From Chloroflexia bacterium (lineage in GTDB: Bacteria; Chloroflexota; Chloroflexia; QHBQ01; JADMIH01): a DNA stretch of 10,204 bases. Location of the stretch: contig JAICKM010000197.1 in NCBI GenBank assembly GCA_025927935.1, forward strand, positions 1-10,204, in the 5' to 3' direction. Shown one piece after another: positions 1 through 8,593 of the stretch; positions within the stretch are counted from its first letter, which is position 1; every line of letters starts with the position of its first letter. The translations under genes were made by a program, and so were the position numbers. The notes under the pieces were generated by a model. The model ran no database searches and was not told where the DNA came from. It saw nothing but the letters and a program-made list of their open reading frames with translations.

Positions 1-1
1 C

Positions 2-325
2 AACTCCCTGCGCGCCTTAGCCATCGCCGGCGAAGTCGGTTTTGGCGTGGCCGGGCCGTTAGTGATCTGCACCGGCCTCGGGTGGTATCTCGACGGGCAA
101 TGGGGCACAAAGCCGTGGCTGGTGTTGATCGGGCTGGGACTGGGATTGTTGAGCATGTTCGCCACATTTTACCGGCTGGCAACCGCTTTCCCGGCCCAAT
201 CCCGACCCGCGAAACGCCGCCCGGCCCCGCCCGCCGCCAAAACACAGATGGGCGATAACACGGACGATGCCCGCGACGGCGACGCGCCGCCGGGCCACTC
301 CGGATCGACAAGGAGTAACCCATGA
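2..325 (+). CDS. atpZ: AtpZ/AtpI-family ATP synthase accessory membrane protein, 5'-truncated
   Basis: The reading frame is open from base 2 to the TGA at 323-325 (107 codons), so the true start lies upstream of the window; the GTG at 47 is internal to the first membrane segment and is not a convincing start. Two hydrophobic segments are visible, roughly residues 10-30 (ending GWYLD) and 38-60 (starting PWLVLIG and ending FYRL), joined by a short hairpin with the LDxxxGTxPW pattern typical of the small AtpZ/ATPase_gene1 family. A Pro/Ala-rich and acidic hydrophilic tail follows. Family members sit at the head of atp operons and are linked to Mg2+/Ca2+ supply and c-ring assembly; that role is family knowledge, not visible here. 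The stop overlaps the atpB start as ATGA, implying translational coupling. It could equally be named atpI, since the two families are often confused. Confidence 0.8.
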   Translation, partial: NSLRALAIAGEVGFGVAGPLVICTGLGWYLDGQWGTKPWLVLIGLGLGLLSMFATFYRLATAFPAQSRPAKRRPAPPAAKTQMGDNTDDARDGDAPPGHSGSTRSNP

Positions 326-1200
326 CGCCTCCGAAGCCAAGCTTCGCAGCCGAAACCTTGTTCACTATCGGCGGGTTTTTTCATGTAACCAACTCGATGA
401 TCATGACCCTGCTCGTCGTGGCGATCCTGGTCTTTGTGTTCGCCCGCGCCACCGCGAAAATGGATCTGGTGCCGGGACGCTTGCAAAACTTTGCCGAGGC
501 GATTGTCGAAATGCTGATGGGCATTGTCGAGAGCACGGCCGGCAAGCGCACCGGGCGCATCATCTTCCCGCTCATTGCCACTCTGTTTATCTTCATCATC
601 AGCGCCAACTGGCTGGCGCTCTTGCCGATTGGCTGGATCGGTCTCTGCCACCCGGAAGCCGCTGCCGCGGGCGAAGCGGCGGCCACAGCGATAAAGCAGG
701 GCACCTGCCCGGAAGGCGCGATCCTGGTGCCCTTCCTGCGCGCGCCCAACGCCGATTTGAATATGACCCTGGCAATGGCCCTGATCGCGTTTACCGTCGT
801 GCAGGTGGCCGGGGTGGTCGCCCACGGGCCGGGCGGCTACCTCAAGGAACTGACAACGCCGATCTTCCTGGCGCCGGTCCACATCATCGGCGAACTGAGC
901 CGCATCGTCTCGCTGTCCTTCCGTCTTTTCGGCAACATCTTCGGCGGCGAGGTGCTGTTGTCGGTCATGTACTTCCTGCTCGGCTCGATTTTCCTCGGCT
1001 TTGCCACGATCATCTTTGTGGGCCTGGAAGTGCTCTTCGGGACCATTCAAGCGCTTGTGTTCTCGCTTCTGACCCTGGTCTACATCTCCATGGCCGTGGC
1101 CGGGCATGGGGACGACGAGGGCCATGATGTCGAGCACAACCCGGCGGGCGAAGACATCGCCGAGCATCCGCAGACCGGCACGGAAGTCGCCATGGGCTAG
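322..1200 (+). CDS. atpB: F-type ATP synthase subunit a
   Basis: This 292-residue integral membrane stator subunit provides the two proton half-channels facing the c-ring. The start is set by AAGGAGT at 310-316, 5 nt before the ATG, and by the ATGA overlap with the preceding gene. The diagnostic segment is at 197-210 (SLSFRLFGNIFGGE), with R201 equivalent to the essential E. coli Arg210 and E210 equivalent to Glu219. Q243 in the last helix (IQALVFSLLTLVYI) matches E. coli Gln252. About five membrane helices are seen, near 26-42, 80-104, 147-168, 183-225 (long, bent) and 228-258. Two features are unusual: a loop of about 30 residues between the second and third helices contains cysteines C109 and C129, and the C-terminal tail (261-292) is rich in His and acidic residues. 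Identification is secure. Confidence 0.97.
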   Translation: MTPPKPSFAAETLFTIGGFFHVTNSMIMTLLVVAILVFVFARATAKMDLVPGRLQNFAEAIVEMLMGIVESTAGKRTGRIIFPLIATLFIFIISANWLALLPIGWIGLCHPEAAAAGEAAATAIKQGTCPEGAILVPFLRAPNADLNMTLAMALIAFTVVQVAGVVAHGPGGYLKELTTPIFLAPVHIIGELSRIVSLSFRLFGNIFGGEVLLSVMYFLLGSIFLGFATIIFVGLEVLFGTIQALVFSLLTLVYISMAVAGHGDDEGHDVEHNPAGEDIAEHPQTGTEVAMG

Positions 1201-1250
1201 GGATGCGGTTACATTGGTAAGCCTTGGGTGGCGCCATGCCGGCGCGCCCG

Positions 1251-1340
1251 GCCTCGGCCGCGAGGCGCTTTACGCTTACGGGCGGCGGGACGAGCTCACC
1301 GGCGGTCCCGCCCCACGAAATTCAGATGGTTGCCGCAACC
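1251..1340 (+). promoter_or_regulatory. Tandem hairpins in the atpB-atpE spacer
   Basis: The 170 bp spacer holds three hairpins in a row: GCCTCG/CGAGGC (1251-1256/1261-1266, 4 nt loop), GGCGGGAC/GTCCCGCC (1284-1291/1305-1312, 13 nt loop containing GAGCTC), and GGTTG/CAACC (1328-1332/1336-1340, 3 nt loop). None is followed by a T-run, so they are not good intrinsic terminators. They precede the strong atpE ribosome-binding site. A role in protecting or processing the atpE part of the mRNA is an inference from position. Confidence 0.5.
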
Positions 1341-1355
1341 GGCACGCCAAGCTTT

Positions 1356-1361
1356 AGGAGG
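1356..1361 (+). promoter_or_regulatory. Strong ribosome-binding site deciding the atpE start
   Basis: AGGAGG lies 9 nt before the ATG at 1371. It fixes the start of the c subunit there, although the frame stays open upstream to an ATG at 1224. The upstream extension would add about 49 hydrophilic residues with no resemblance to a c subunit. A strong site suits the high c:other-subunit ratio needed for the ring. Confidence 0.85.
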
Positions 1362-1370
1362 AATTCTCTC

Positions 1371-1604
1371 ATGGACTTTCATACCGCAGCACGTTTAGCC
1401 GCCGGCCTGGCGATCGGGTTGGGTGGTATCGGCCCCGGTATCGGTATCGGTATTGCGACGATGGGCGCCGTGCAGGCCATCGGGCGGAACCCGGATGCAG
1501 AAGGCCCGATCCGCACCACGCTGATCCTCGGCGCCGGTCTGGCCGAAGCGGTCGCCATTTACGCTTTCGTGGTCGCGCTGGTGCTGCTGTTCGTGGCAGG
1601 TTGA
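1371..1604 (+). CDS. atpE: F-type ATP synthase subunit c (proteolipid)
   Basis: This is a 77-residue two-helix hairpin that forms the rotating ring. Helix 1 (about 8-36) carries the glycine-rich packing motif, seen as [11 protein letters not shown] at 19-29. The polar loop contains RNPD at 39-42, equivalent to the E. coli RQPD loop that touches gamma/epsilon. Helix 2 has the ion-binding carboxylate E59 in GLAEAVAIY. The Gln of sodium-type rings (Ilyobacter Gln32) corresponds to I26 here, and the Ser-Thr after the Glu is Ala-Val, so proton binding is predicted. The ATG at 1371 is chosen over the upstream ATG at 1224 because of the AGGAGG site and because it gives the usual family length. Both flanking spacers (170 and 115 bp) contain hairpins and are much longer than the atpF-atpH or atpA-atpG gaps. 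Confidence 0.97.
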   Translation: MDFHTAARLAAGLAIGLGGIGPGIGIGIATMGAVQAIGRNPDAEGPIRTTLILGAGLAEAVAIYAFVVALVLLFVAG

Positions 1605-1654
1605 TCCGCCGCGCGCAACGGCACCAGCGGGTCGGATGTCGAGACTACCGTGAT

Positions 1655-1703
1655 GGGAGCTCGGCCCGCGCTCGGGTCAATCCGGGTCGGGCGCCGAGCT
1701 CCC
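1655..1703 (+). promoter_or_regulatory. Large hairpin in the atpE-atpF spacer
   Basis: GGGAGCTCGGC (1655-1665) is perfectly complementary to GCCGAGCTCCC (1693-1703), giving an 11 bp stem. An alternative fold keeps 10 bp and adds CCCG/CGGG (1665-1668/1688-1691) above a 2 nt bulge. There is no T-run, and the stem ends only 3 nt before the GGAGAGG ribosome-binding site of atpF. It most plausibly acts as a 3' stability or processing element for atpE mRNA, or as a damper of atpF translation; both roles are inferred. Confidence 0.65.
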
Positions 1704-1719
1704 GGTGGAGAGGCTGAGG

Positions 1720-2226
1720 ATGAACGGATTAGGTATCGATCCCCTGTTATTGCTCTGGCAAGGACTCACTTTCCTGGTCCTGCTCTACTTGCTGCGCCGC
1801 TTCGCCTACCAGCCGGTGCTCAAGATGCTCGACGAGCGCGCCAATCGTATCCGCGAGGGGATGGCGCAGGCCGAACAGATCCGGCGCGAGTTGAACGAAG
1901 CGCAGCAAAGCGCCCAGAACATCATCGGGGAGGCGCGCAAGGAAGCCGAGCAGTTGCGCACCCAGAATCAGCAACAGGGGCAGCGCATGATTGCGGCGGC
2001 CCAGGCGGAGGCGCGCGAGCAGCGCGAGAAGATGATCAACGAGGCGCGGACCCAGATCCAGGCGGAAACCGAGCGGGCCAAGCTGGAACTGCGCCAGGAA
2101 GTCGGGCGCCTCGCCATTATGGCGGCCACGCGCGTGGTGGGGCAGGAACTGACCACGAATCCCAAGCTGCACCAGCAGCTGATCGACGAGGCGCTACAGC
2201 AAGCCGAGCGCCCGCGCGTCCAGTAA
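1720..2226 (+). CDS. atpF: F-type ATP synthase subunit b
   Basis: This 168-residue peripheral-stalk subunit tethers delta/alpha to subunit a. One N-terminal membrane helix (about residues 8-28, LLLLWQGLTFLVLLYLL) is followed by a basic RRF stretch. A long Ala/Gln/Glu/Arg-rich helix, about 36-145, then shows the heptad-like pattern expected of the right-handed b-b coiled coil. The C-terminal region (about 130-165) ends with QQLIDEALQQ, as is usual where b meets delta. The start at ATG 1720 is preferred over the in-frame GTG at 1705 because GGAGAGG at 1707-1713 is well placed for the ATG and the GTG overlaps that site. Only one b gene is present, so a homodimeric stalk is likely. Confidence 0.95.
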   Translation: MNGLGIDPLLLLWQGLTFLVLLYLLRRFAYQPVLKMLDERANRIREGMAQAEQIRRELNEAQQSAQNIIGEARKEAEQLRTQNQQQGQRMIAAAQAEAREQREKMINEARTQIQAETERAKLELRQEVGRLAIMAATRVVGQELTTNPKLHQQLIDEALQQAERPRVQ

Positions 2227-2236
2227 GGAGGTCGCG

Positions 2237-2770
2237 ATGCCCCAAGGAGCCGTGCCCCGGCGTTATGCCGAAGCCGCCTTCGCCCTGGCCCGCGAGAAAG
2301 GCAAACTCGATCGCTGGCGCACCGACCTGAGCGTGGCCGCCGCCGTCTTGAGCAACCCGCGCCTTTTGTCCCTCCTGGACGACCCGGACACGCCGGTGGC
2401 CGAAAAGCGCAAGATGGTCGATACGGCCCTGACGGTCCAGGCCGACCCGGATGTGCTGCACCTGATCTATCTGCTCACGGAGCGGGGCCGCATCGGCAGC
2501 TTGCCGCGGGTGGCCGAAGAGTTCATCGAGATGGCAAACCGCGAGCAAGGCATCGTCGTCGCGAGCGTCACAACAGCCATTCCCCTTGATGAGAAGGGGC
2601 AGAAGGATGTGGAAGAGCGCATCAAGCGCCTAGCCGGGGCCAAGCGCGTCGAAGTACGCAACCAGGTCGATCCCAGCATCATCGGCGGCATCGTTGCCCG
2701 CATCGGCGATGAGCTGTACGACGGTAGCGTGCGCACGCAACTGGCCCAGATCGCCGAACGCATCAGTTGA
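2237..2770 (+). CDS. atpH: F-type ATP synthase subunit delta
   Basis: This 177-residue subunit is the F1-side cap of the peripheral stalk (OSCP homologue). The N-terminal domain begins with the conserved RRYAEAAFALA (8-18), which belongs to the six-helix bundle that binds the alpha N-termini. The C-terminal domain carries the hallmark VDPSIIGGIVARIGDEL (144-160) followed by YDGSVRTQL, which is diagnostic for the family. Length is normal. The start follows AAGGAGGT at 2225-2232, which overlaps the atpF stop codon and leaves only 4 nt before the ATG, a tight arrangement suggesting coupling to atpF translation. Confidence 0.96.
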   Translation: MPQGAVPRRYAEAAFALAREKGKLDRWRTDLSVAAAVLSNPRLLSLLDDPDTPVAEKRKMVDTALTVQADPDVLHLIYLLTERGRIGSLPRVAEEFIEMANREQGIVVASVTTAIPLDEKGQKDVEERIKRLAGAKRVEVRNQVDPSIIGGIVARIGDELYDGSVRTQLAQIAERIS

Positions 2771-2777
2771 GCAGCGG

Positions 2778-2806
2778 GCTGTGCCGGGAAGTGTGCGCGG
2801 CACAGC
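2778..2806 (+). promoter_or_regulatory. Hairpin in the atpH-atpA spacer
   Basis: GCTGTGCCG (2778-2786) pairs perfectly with CGGCACAGC (2798-2806), a 9 bp stem with an 11 nt loop. GG/CC (2776-2777/2808-2809) may extend it past a one-base bulge. No T-run follows, so complete termination is unlikely. It sits in the roughly 100 bp spacer before the catalytic-core genes and may be a processing, stability or partial-attenuation site. Confidence 0.55.
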
Positions 2807-2868
2807 GCCAGGTATTGGCAGCAGTGTCTTGTTGAACCGGCGGCCACTCCGGCCGGATGGAGGTTAGT

Positions 2869-4407
<1,539 letters not shown>

Positions 4408-4416
4408 GAACCCCCT

Positions 4417-5286
4417 ATGCCAAGTACACGTGAAATCCGCCGGCGCATCAAGTCGGTGAAGAACATCTCCCAAATCACACGGGCCATGGAGATGGTGGCG
4501 GCGTCCCGTATGCGGCGCGCCCAGCAAGCCGTGCTGGCCGGGCGGCCCTATTCGGAAAAGATGGACGAAGTCATCGCCCATCTCGCCGCGCGGCTGAACA
4601 CCATCGAAACCGACGTGCCGCATCCGCTCCTGCAGAAGCGCGATGTCAAAAACGCGGGGGTGGTGATGATCACCTCCGATAAGGGCCTCTGCGGCAGCCT
4701 CAACTCCAATATCATCCGGCGCACCACCCGCTTTTTGCTGGATGAGGGCGGGGCCACCGGTTACGAGATCGTCCCGGTGGGCCGTAAAGGGCGCGACTTC
4801 ATGATCCGTTATGGCCGCCCGGTGATCGCTGAGTTCGTCAACTACGGCGACCGCCCGCGCCCCGACTACATCGTCCCGATCGCGCGGGTCATCACCGACG
4901 AATACGCGGCGGGCCGCATCGACGCGGTCTACCTGATCTACGCCGAATTCGTCAACACGCTGGTGCAGCGGCCGGTCGTCATGCCGCTGCTGCCCTTGCA
5001 GCCCGGCGAAATCGTCGGCCCGGCGCGCGAGTATATCTATGAACCGAGTCCGGCCGGGGTGCTCACGCAGTTGGTGCCCCGCTATGTCGAAGCCCGCATC
5101 TACCAGGCGCTCCTGGAGTCGATTGCCAGCGAGCAGAGCGCGCGTCTGGTCGCCATGCGCAACGCCACGGAGAACGCCAAGGAGATGGTGTCCGAACTCA
5201 CCTTGTCCTACAACAAGTTGCGCCAGGCCAACATCACCAAGGAACTGACCGAAATCGCCAGTGGAGCAGCGGCGCTCACCGGATGA
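4417..5286 (+). CDS. atpG: F-type ATP synthase subunit gamma
   Basis: This 289-residue central-shaft subunit rotates inside alpha3beta3. The N-terminal helix has the conserved RRRIKSVKNISQITRAMEMV (8-27). The Rossmann-like middle domain includes DKGLCGSLN (88-96). The C-terminal helix (about 238-286) contains ARLVAMRNATENAKEM, the signature region that forms the coiled coil with the N-terminal helix. Length is close to E. coli gamma, with no sign of the cyanobacterial/chloroplast insertion that carries redox cysteines; the only Cys is C92. The ribosome-binding site is weak (AGGA at 4406-4409, overlapping the atpA stop), which suggests coupling to atpA translation. Confidence 0.98.
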   Translation: MPSTREIRRRIKSVKNISQITRAMEMVAASRMRRAQQAVLAGRPYSEKMDEVIAHLAARLNTIETDVPHPLLQKRDVKNAGVVMITSDKGLCGSLNSNIIRRTTRFLLDEGGATGYEIVPVGRKGRDFMIRYGRPVIAEFVNYGDRPRPDYIVPIARVITDEYAAGRIDAVYLIYAEFVNTLVQRPVVMPLLPLQPGEIVGPAREYIYEPSPAGVLTQLVPRYVEARIYQALLESIASEQSARLVAMRNATENAKEMVSELTLSYNKLRQANITKELTEIASGAAALTG

Positions 5287-5304
5287 GTACCGGACTGAGT
5301 ATAG

Positions 5305-6768
<1,464 letters not shown>

Positions 6769-6789
6769 ATCGCGCCCCGGAGCATGCTT

Positions 6790-6838
6790 GGAAGGCTGGT
6801 AACTGGCCCGCTCTATCCAGTTGCCGGCCTTCCGTTTT
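6790..6838 (+). terminator. Terminator-like hairpin after atpD
   Basis: The arms at 6790-6806 and 6817-6833 form a 17 bp stem without mismatches if two G-U wobbles are allowed; the arms begin GGAAGGC and end GCCTTCC, and the loop is 10 nt (6807-6816). It is followed by GTTTTGC, a short U-tract of four. Position (21 nt after the atpD stop) and strength fit an intrinsic terminator or strong attenuator. The short U-tract leaves open partial readthrough into atpC. Confidence 0.75.
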
Positions 6839-6852
6839 GCGGGTGTGGCGAC

Positions 6853-6953
6853 GGGCCTAACCCCCTGCCCCCCTTCCCGGCGCGGGAAGTGGGAACGTAA
6901 CTCCCCTCCCCGCCGCGGGGTGGGGTATACCCCAGCCGGGGGAGAGGTTAGCC
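6853..6953. repeat. Compact nested inverted-repeat element (MITE/REP-like)
   Basis: The outer ends GGGCCTAACC (6853-6862) and GGTTAGCC (6946-6953) are imperfect inverted repeats flanking a C-rich left half and a G-rich right half. Inside are CTTCCCG/CGGGAAG (6873-6879/6883-6889), CCCCG/CGGGG (6908-6912/6916-6920) and the perfect palindrome GGGGTATACCCC (6922-6933). Composition differs sharply from neighbouring spacers. This looks like a small dispersed intergenic repeat of the type I associate with Chloroflexota genomes. Only one copy is in the window, so mobility or repetition is inferred. Confidence 0.55.
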
Positions 6954-6980
6954 TGACTCGCCGTGCGGGGGCGGATGGTG

Positions 6981-6986
6981 TATAAT
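6981..6986 (+). promoter_or_regulatory. Probable atpC-mreB promoter (-10 box)
   Basis: A perfect TATAAT box lies 41 bp before the atpC start codon, downstream of the terminator and repeat. No good -35 is seen at 16-18 bp; the nearest TTGACA-like hexamer is CTGACT (6953-6958), at a 22 bp distance that is too long. A start of transcription near 6992-6995 would give a leader of about 35 nt. The window has other TATAAT occurrences inside genes (5395, 8048), so sequence alone is suggestive, not decisive; the context after a terminator is the main support. Confidence 0.55.
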
Positions 6987-7027
6987 ATGTGGCTGCGCCG
7001 TTATGCAGCGTGAGGAGTAGAATCGAG

Positions 7028-7459
7028 ATGCCTCTCCATCTACAAATTGTCACAGCCGAACGCATGGTGTATGAGGACGACGTGGATATGGTGATCGCGC
7101 CGGCCTGGGACGGCGCCGTCGGCATCTTGCCGCATCACGCCCCGTTGCTGACCACCTTGCAGATCGGGGAGCTGTTGGTGCGCAAAGGCGGCGTCGAGCA
7201 GGCGCTGGTCATCGCCGGCGGCTTTCTCGAAGTGAACGAGGGGACAGTGACGGTCCTGGCCGACTTCGCCGAGCACGCGGAAGAAGTCGATGTACAGCGC
7301 GCGGAAGAAGCCCGGCGCCGCGCCCAGGAGTCCCTTGCCGGCCGGGCAACCATGGAGAGTGAAGACGCCGCACGGGCCGAACTGCGTCGCGCCGTGCTGC
7401 AACTGCGCGTGGCCGGCAGCCGCCGGCGGCGCACCCAACCCCCGCAGACCGGAGCCTAA
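7028..7459 (+). CDS. atpC: F-type ATP synthase subunit epsilon
   Basis: This 143-residue rotor subunit couples gamma to the c-ring and restrains ATP hydrolysis. The N-terminal beta-sandwich (1-85) has the family pattern ending its first third with DGAVGILPHHAPL (28-40) and GGFLEVNEGTVTVLAD (64-79). The C-terminal helical hairpin (about 88-129) contains VDVQRA at 87-92. This matches the (I/L)DxxRA motif that binds ATP in Bacillus PS3 epsilon. R121 aligns with PS3 Arg122, but the position of Arg126 is Gln125. An extra basic tail (RRRR at 132-135) follows. The ATG at 7028, 10 nt after GAGGAG (7012-7017), is chosen over the in-frame GTG at 6989. Unlike the usual order it is separated from atpD by 259 bp and lies 3 nt from mreB. 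Confidence 0.96.
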   Translation: MPLHLQIVTAERMVYEDDVDMVIAPAWDGAVGILPHHAPLLTTLQIGELLVRKGGVEQALVIAGGFLEVNEGTVTVLADFAEHAEEVDVQRAEEARRRAQESLAGRATMESEDAARAELRRAVLQLRVAGSRRRRTQPPQTGA

Positions 7460-7462
7460 CGC

Positions 7463-8482
7463 ATGGCATTGCTTTCCCGCCGGATCGGGATCGATCTCGG
7501 CACCGCGAATGTTTTAGTGTATGTGAATGGAAGAGGAATCGTTCTCAACGAGCCTTCCGTAGTTGCGATTTCAACCGTCACCGGGCGCGTCAAAGCGGTC
7601 GGTAAGGCAGCAGCCGATATGATCGGCCGCACCCCGGAAACTATCGAAGTCGTACGGCCTATGCAAAACGGCGTCATCGCCGACTACGTCGTGACCGAAG
7701 CGATGCTTAAGCATTTCATCGGGCGCGCGGCGGGGCGCTTTAATCTGTTTAAACCCACCGTCATGATTTGCATCCCGGCGGGCGTGACCAGTGTGGAACG
7801 CCGGGCGGTCAAAGATGCGGCAATGCAAGCGGGCGCACAGGATGTGTTCCTGATCCGCGAACCGCTGGCCGCGGCTATCGGCGCACGGGTGCCGGTGAGC
7901 GATCCCAACGGCAGCCTGATCATCGATATCGGCGGCGGCACCACCGAAGTCGCCGTGATTGCTTTGAACGGGATCGTCGAGAGCAATTCCATCCGTGTCG
8001 GAGGCAACAAGCTCGACGAATATATCGCCAACTTTATCAAGCGCAAATATAATCTGCTCATCGGCGATCGCACGGCGGAAGAACTCAAGATTCGCATCGG
8101 CGCAGCCCTGCCGCTCGAAGAGCAGATGAGCATGGATGTCCGCGGGCGCGACCAGGTGGCCGGCATGCCGCGCACCATTACAGTGCATACCAATGAGATT
8201 GTGGAATCGCTGGCCGAACCCCTGGAAGCCATTGTTGGCGCGGTACGCACCGTGCTTGAACGAACACCACCGGAACTGGCCTCGGATATTATTGACCGGG
8301 GCATGATCATGACAGGCGGCGGCTCGTTGCTGCGCCACATCGACGAGTTGATGACGCAAATCACGGGCATCCCGTGTTATGTGGCCGACCAGCCCCTGCA
8401 ATGTGTGGCCGTCGGCACCGGCATGGCCCTGGAAAAACTCGATCTCCTGCGCGATTCGCTGGTGGAAGAGGTTGGGGCATAA
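7463..8482 (+). CDS. mreB: MreB/Mbl-family actin-like cell-shape protein
   Basis: This 339-residue bacterial actin polymerises under the membrane and guides elongation of the cell wall. The phosphate-1 motif is GIDLGTANVLVYV (9-21). REPLAAAIG (132-140) carries the likely catalytic E133, phosphate-2 is IIDIGGGTTEVAV (153-165), and the adenosine motif is MTGGGSLL (283-290). The segment RKYNLLIGDRTAEELK (194-209) is typical of MreB. Length is normal. The N-terminus before the first strand (MALLSRR) is short, with no clear amphipathic helix like that of E. coli MreB. GGAG at 7451-7454 lies 8 nt upstream of the ATG, inside the end of atpC. No mreC, mreD or rodA follows, so it may be an Mbl-like paralogue. 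Co-transcription with atpC is likely from the 3 nt gap. Confidence 0.94.
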   Translation: MALLSRRIGIDLGTANVLVYVNGRGIVLNEPSVVAISTVTGRVKAVGKAAADMIGRTPETIEVVRPMQNGVIADYVVTEAMLKHFIGRAAGRFNLFKPTVMICIPAGVTSVERRAVKDAAMQAGAQDVFLIREPLAAAIGARVPVSDPNGSLIIDIGGGTTEVAVIALNGIVESNSIRVGGNKLDEYIANFIKRKYNLLIGDRTAEELKIRIGAALPLEEQMSMDVRGRDQVAGMPRTITVHTNEIVESLAEPLEAIVGAVRTVLERTPPELASDIIDRGMIMTGGGSLLRHIDELMTQITGIPCYVADQPLQCVAVGTGMALEKLDLLRDSLVEEVGA

Positions 8483-8517
8483 GCCTGTCCGGCAGGGCCG
8501 CGAATTGCGCGTTGTAG

Positions 8518-8538
8518 AGGCCGGTTGGCAACCGGCCT
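8518..8538 (+). promoter_or_regulatory. Hairpin between mreB and rplY
   Basis: AGGCCGGTT (8518-8526) and AACCGGCCT (8530-8538) form a perfect 9 bp stem with a 3 nt loop. There is no T-run (GCCGCCC follows), so it is either a weak or factor-dependent terminator for mreB or a structure in the rplY leader. It ends 55 nt before the rplY start codon. Confidence 0.5.
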
Positions 8539-8593
8539 GCCGCCCATCAGCATGACGGTGGGAGACGACTAGAGAAATAGAGGTGAAAACACT

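Noticed and set aside
169..1167. A 332-codon minus-strand open frame opposite atpB
   Set aside because: It is antisense to the certain atpB gene, with a composition typical of reverse-frame translation (Gln/Asp/His/Arg-rich) and no recognisable domain or start signal.
1224..1370. N-terminal extension of the c subunit from ATG 1224
   Set aside because: The extension is hydrophilic and unlike any c subunit, has no ribosome-binding site, and overlaps the hairpins; AGGAGG directs initiation at 1371.
6841..6960. CRISPR-like or tandem repeat array
   Set aside because: The repeated look comes from nested inverted C- and G-runs; there are no regularly spaced direct repeats.
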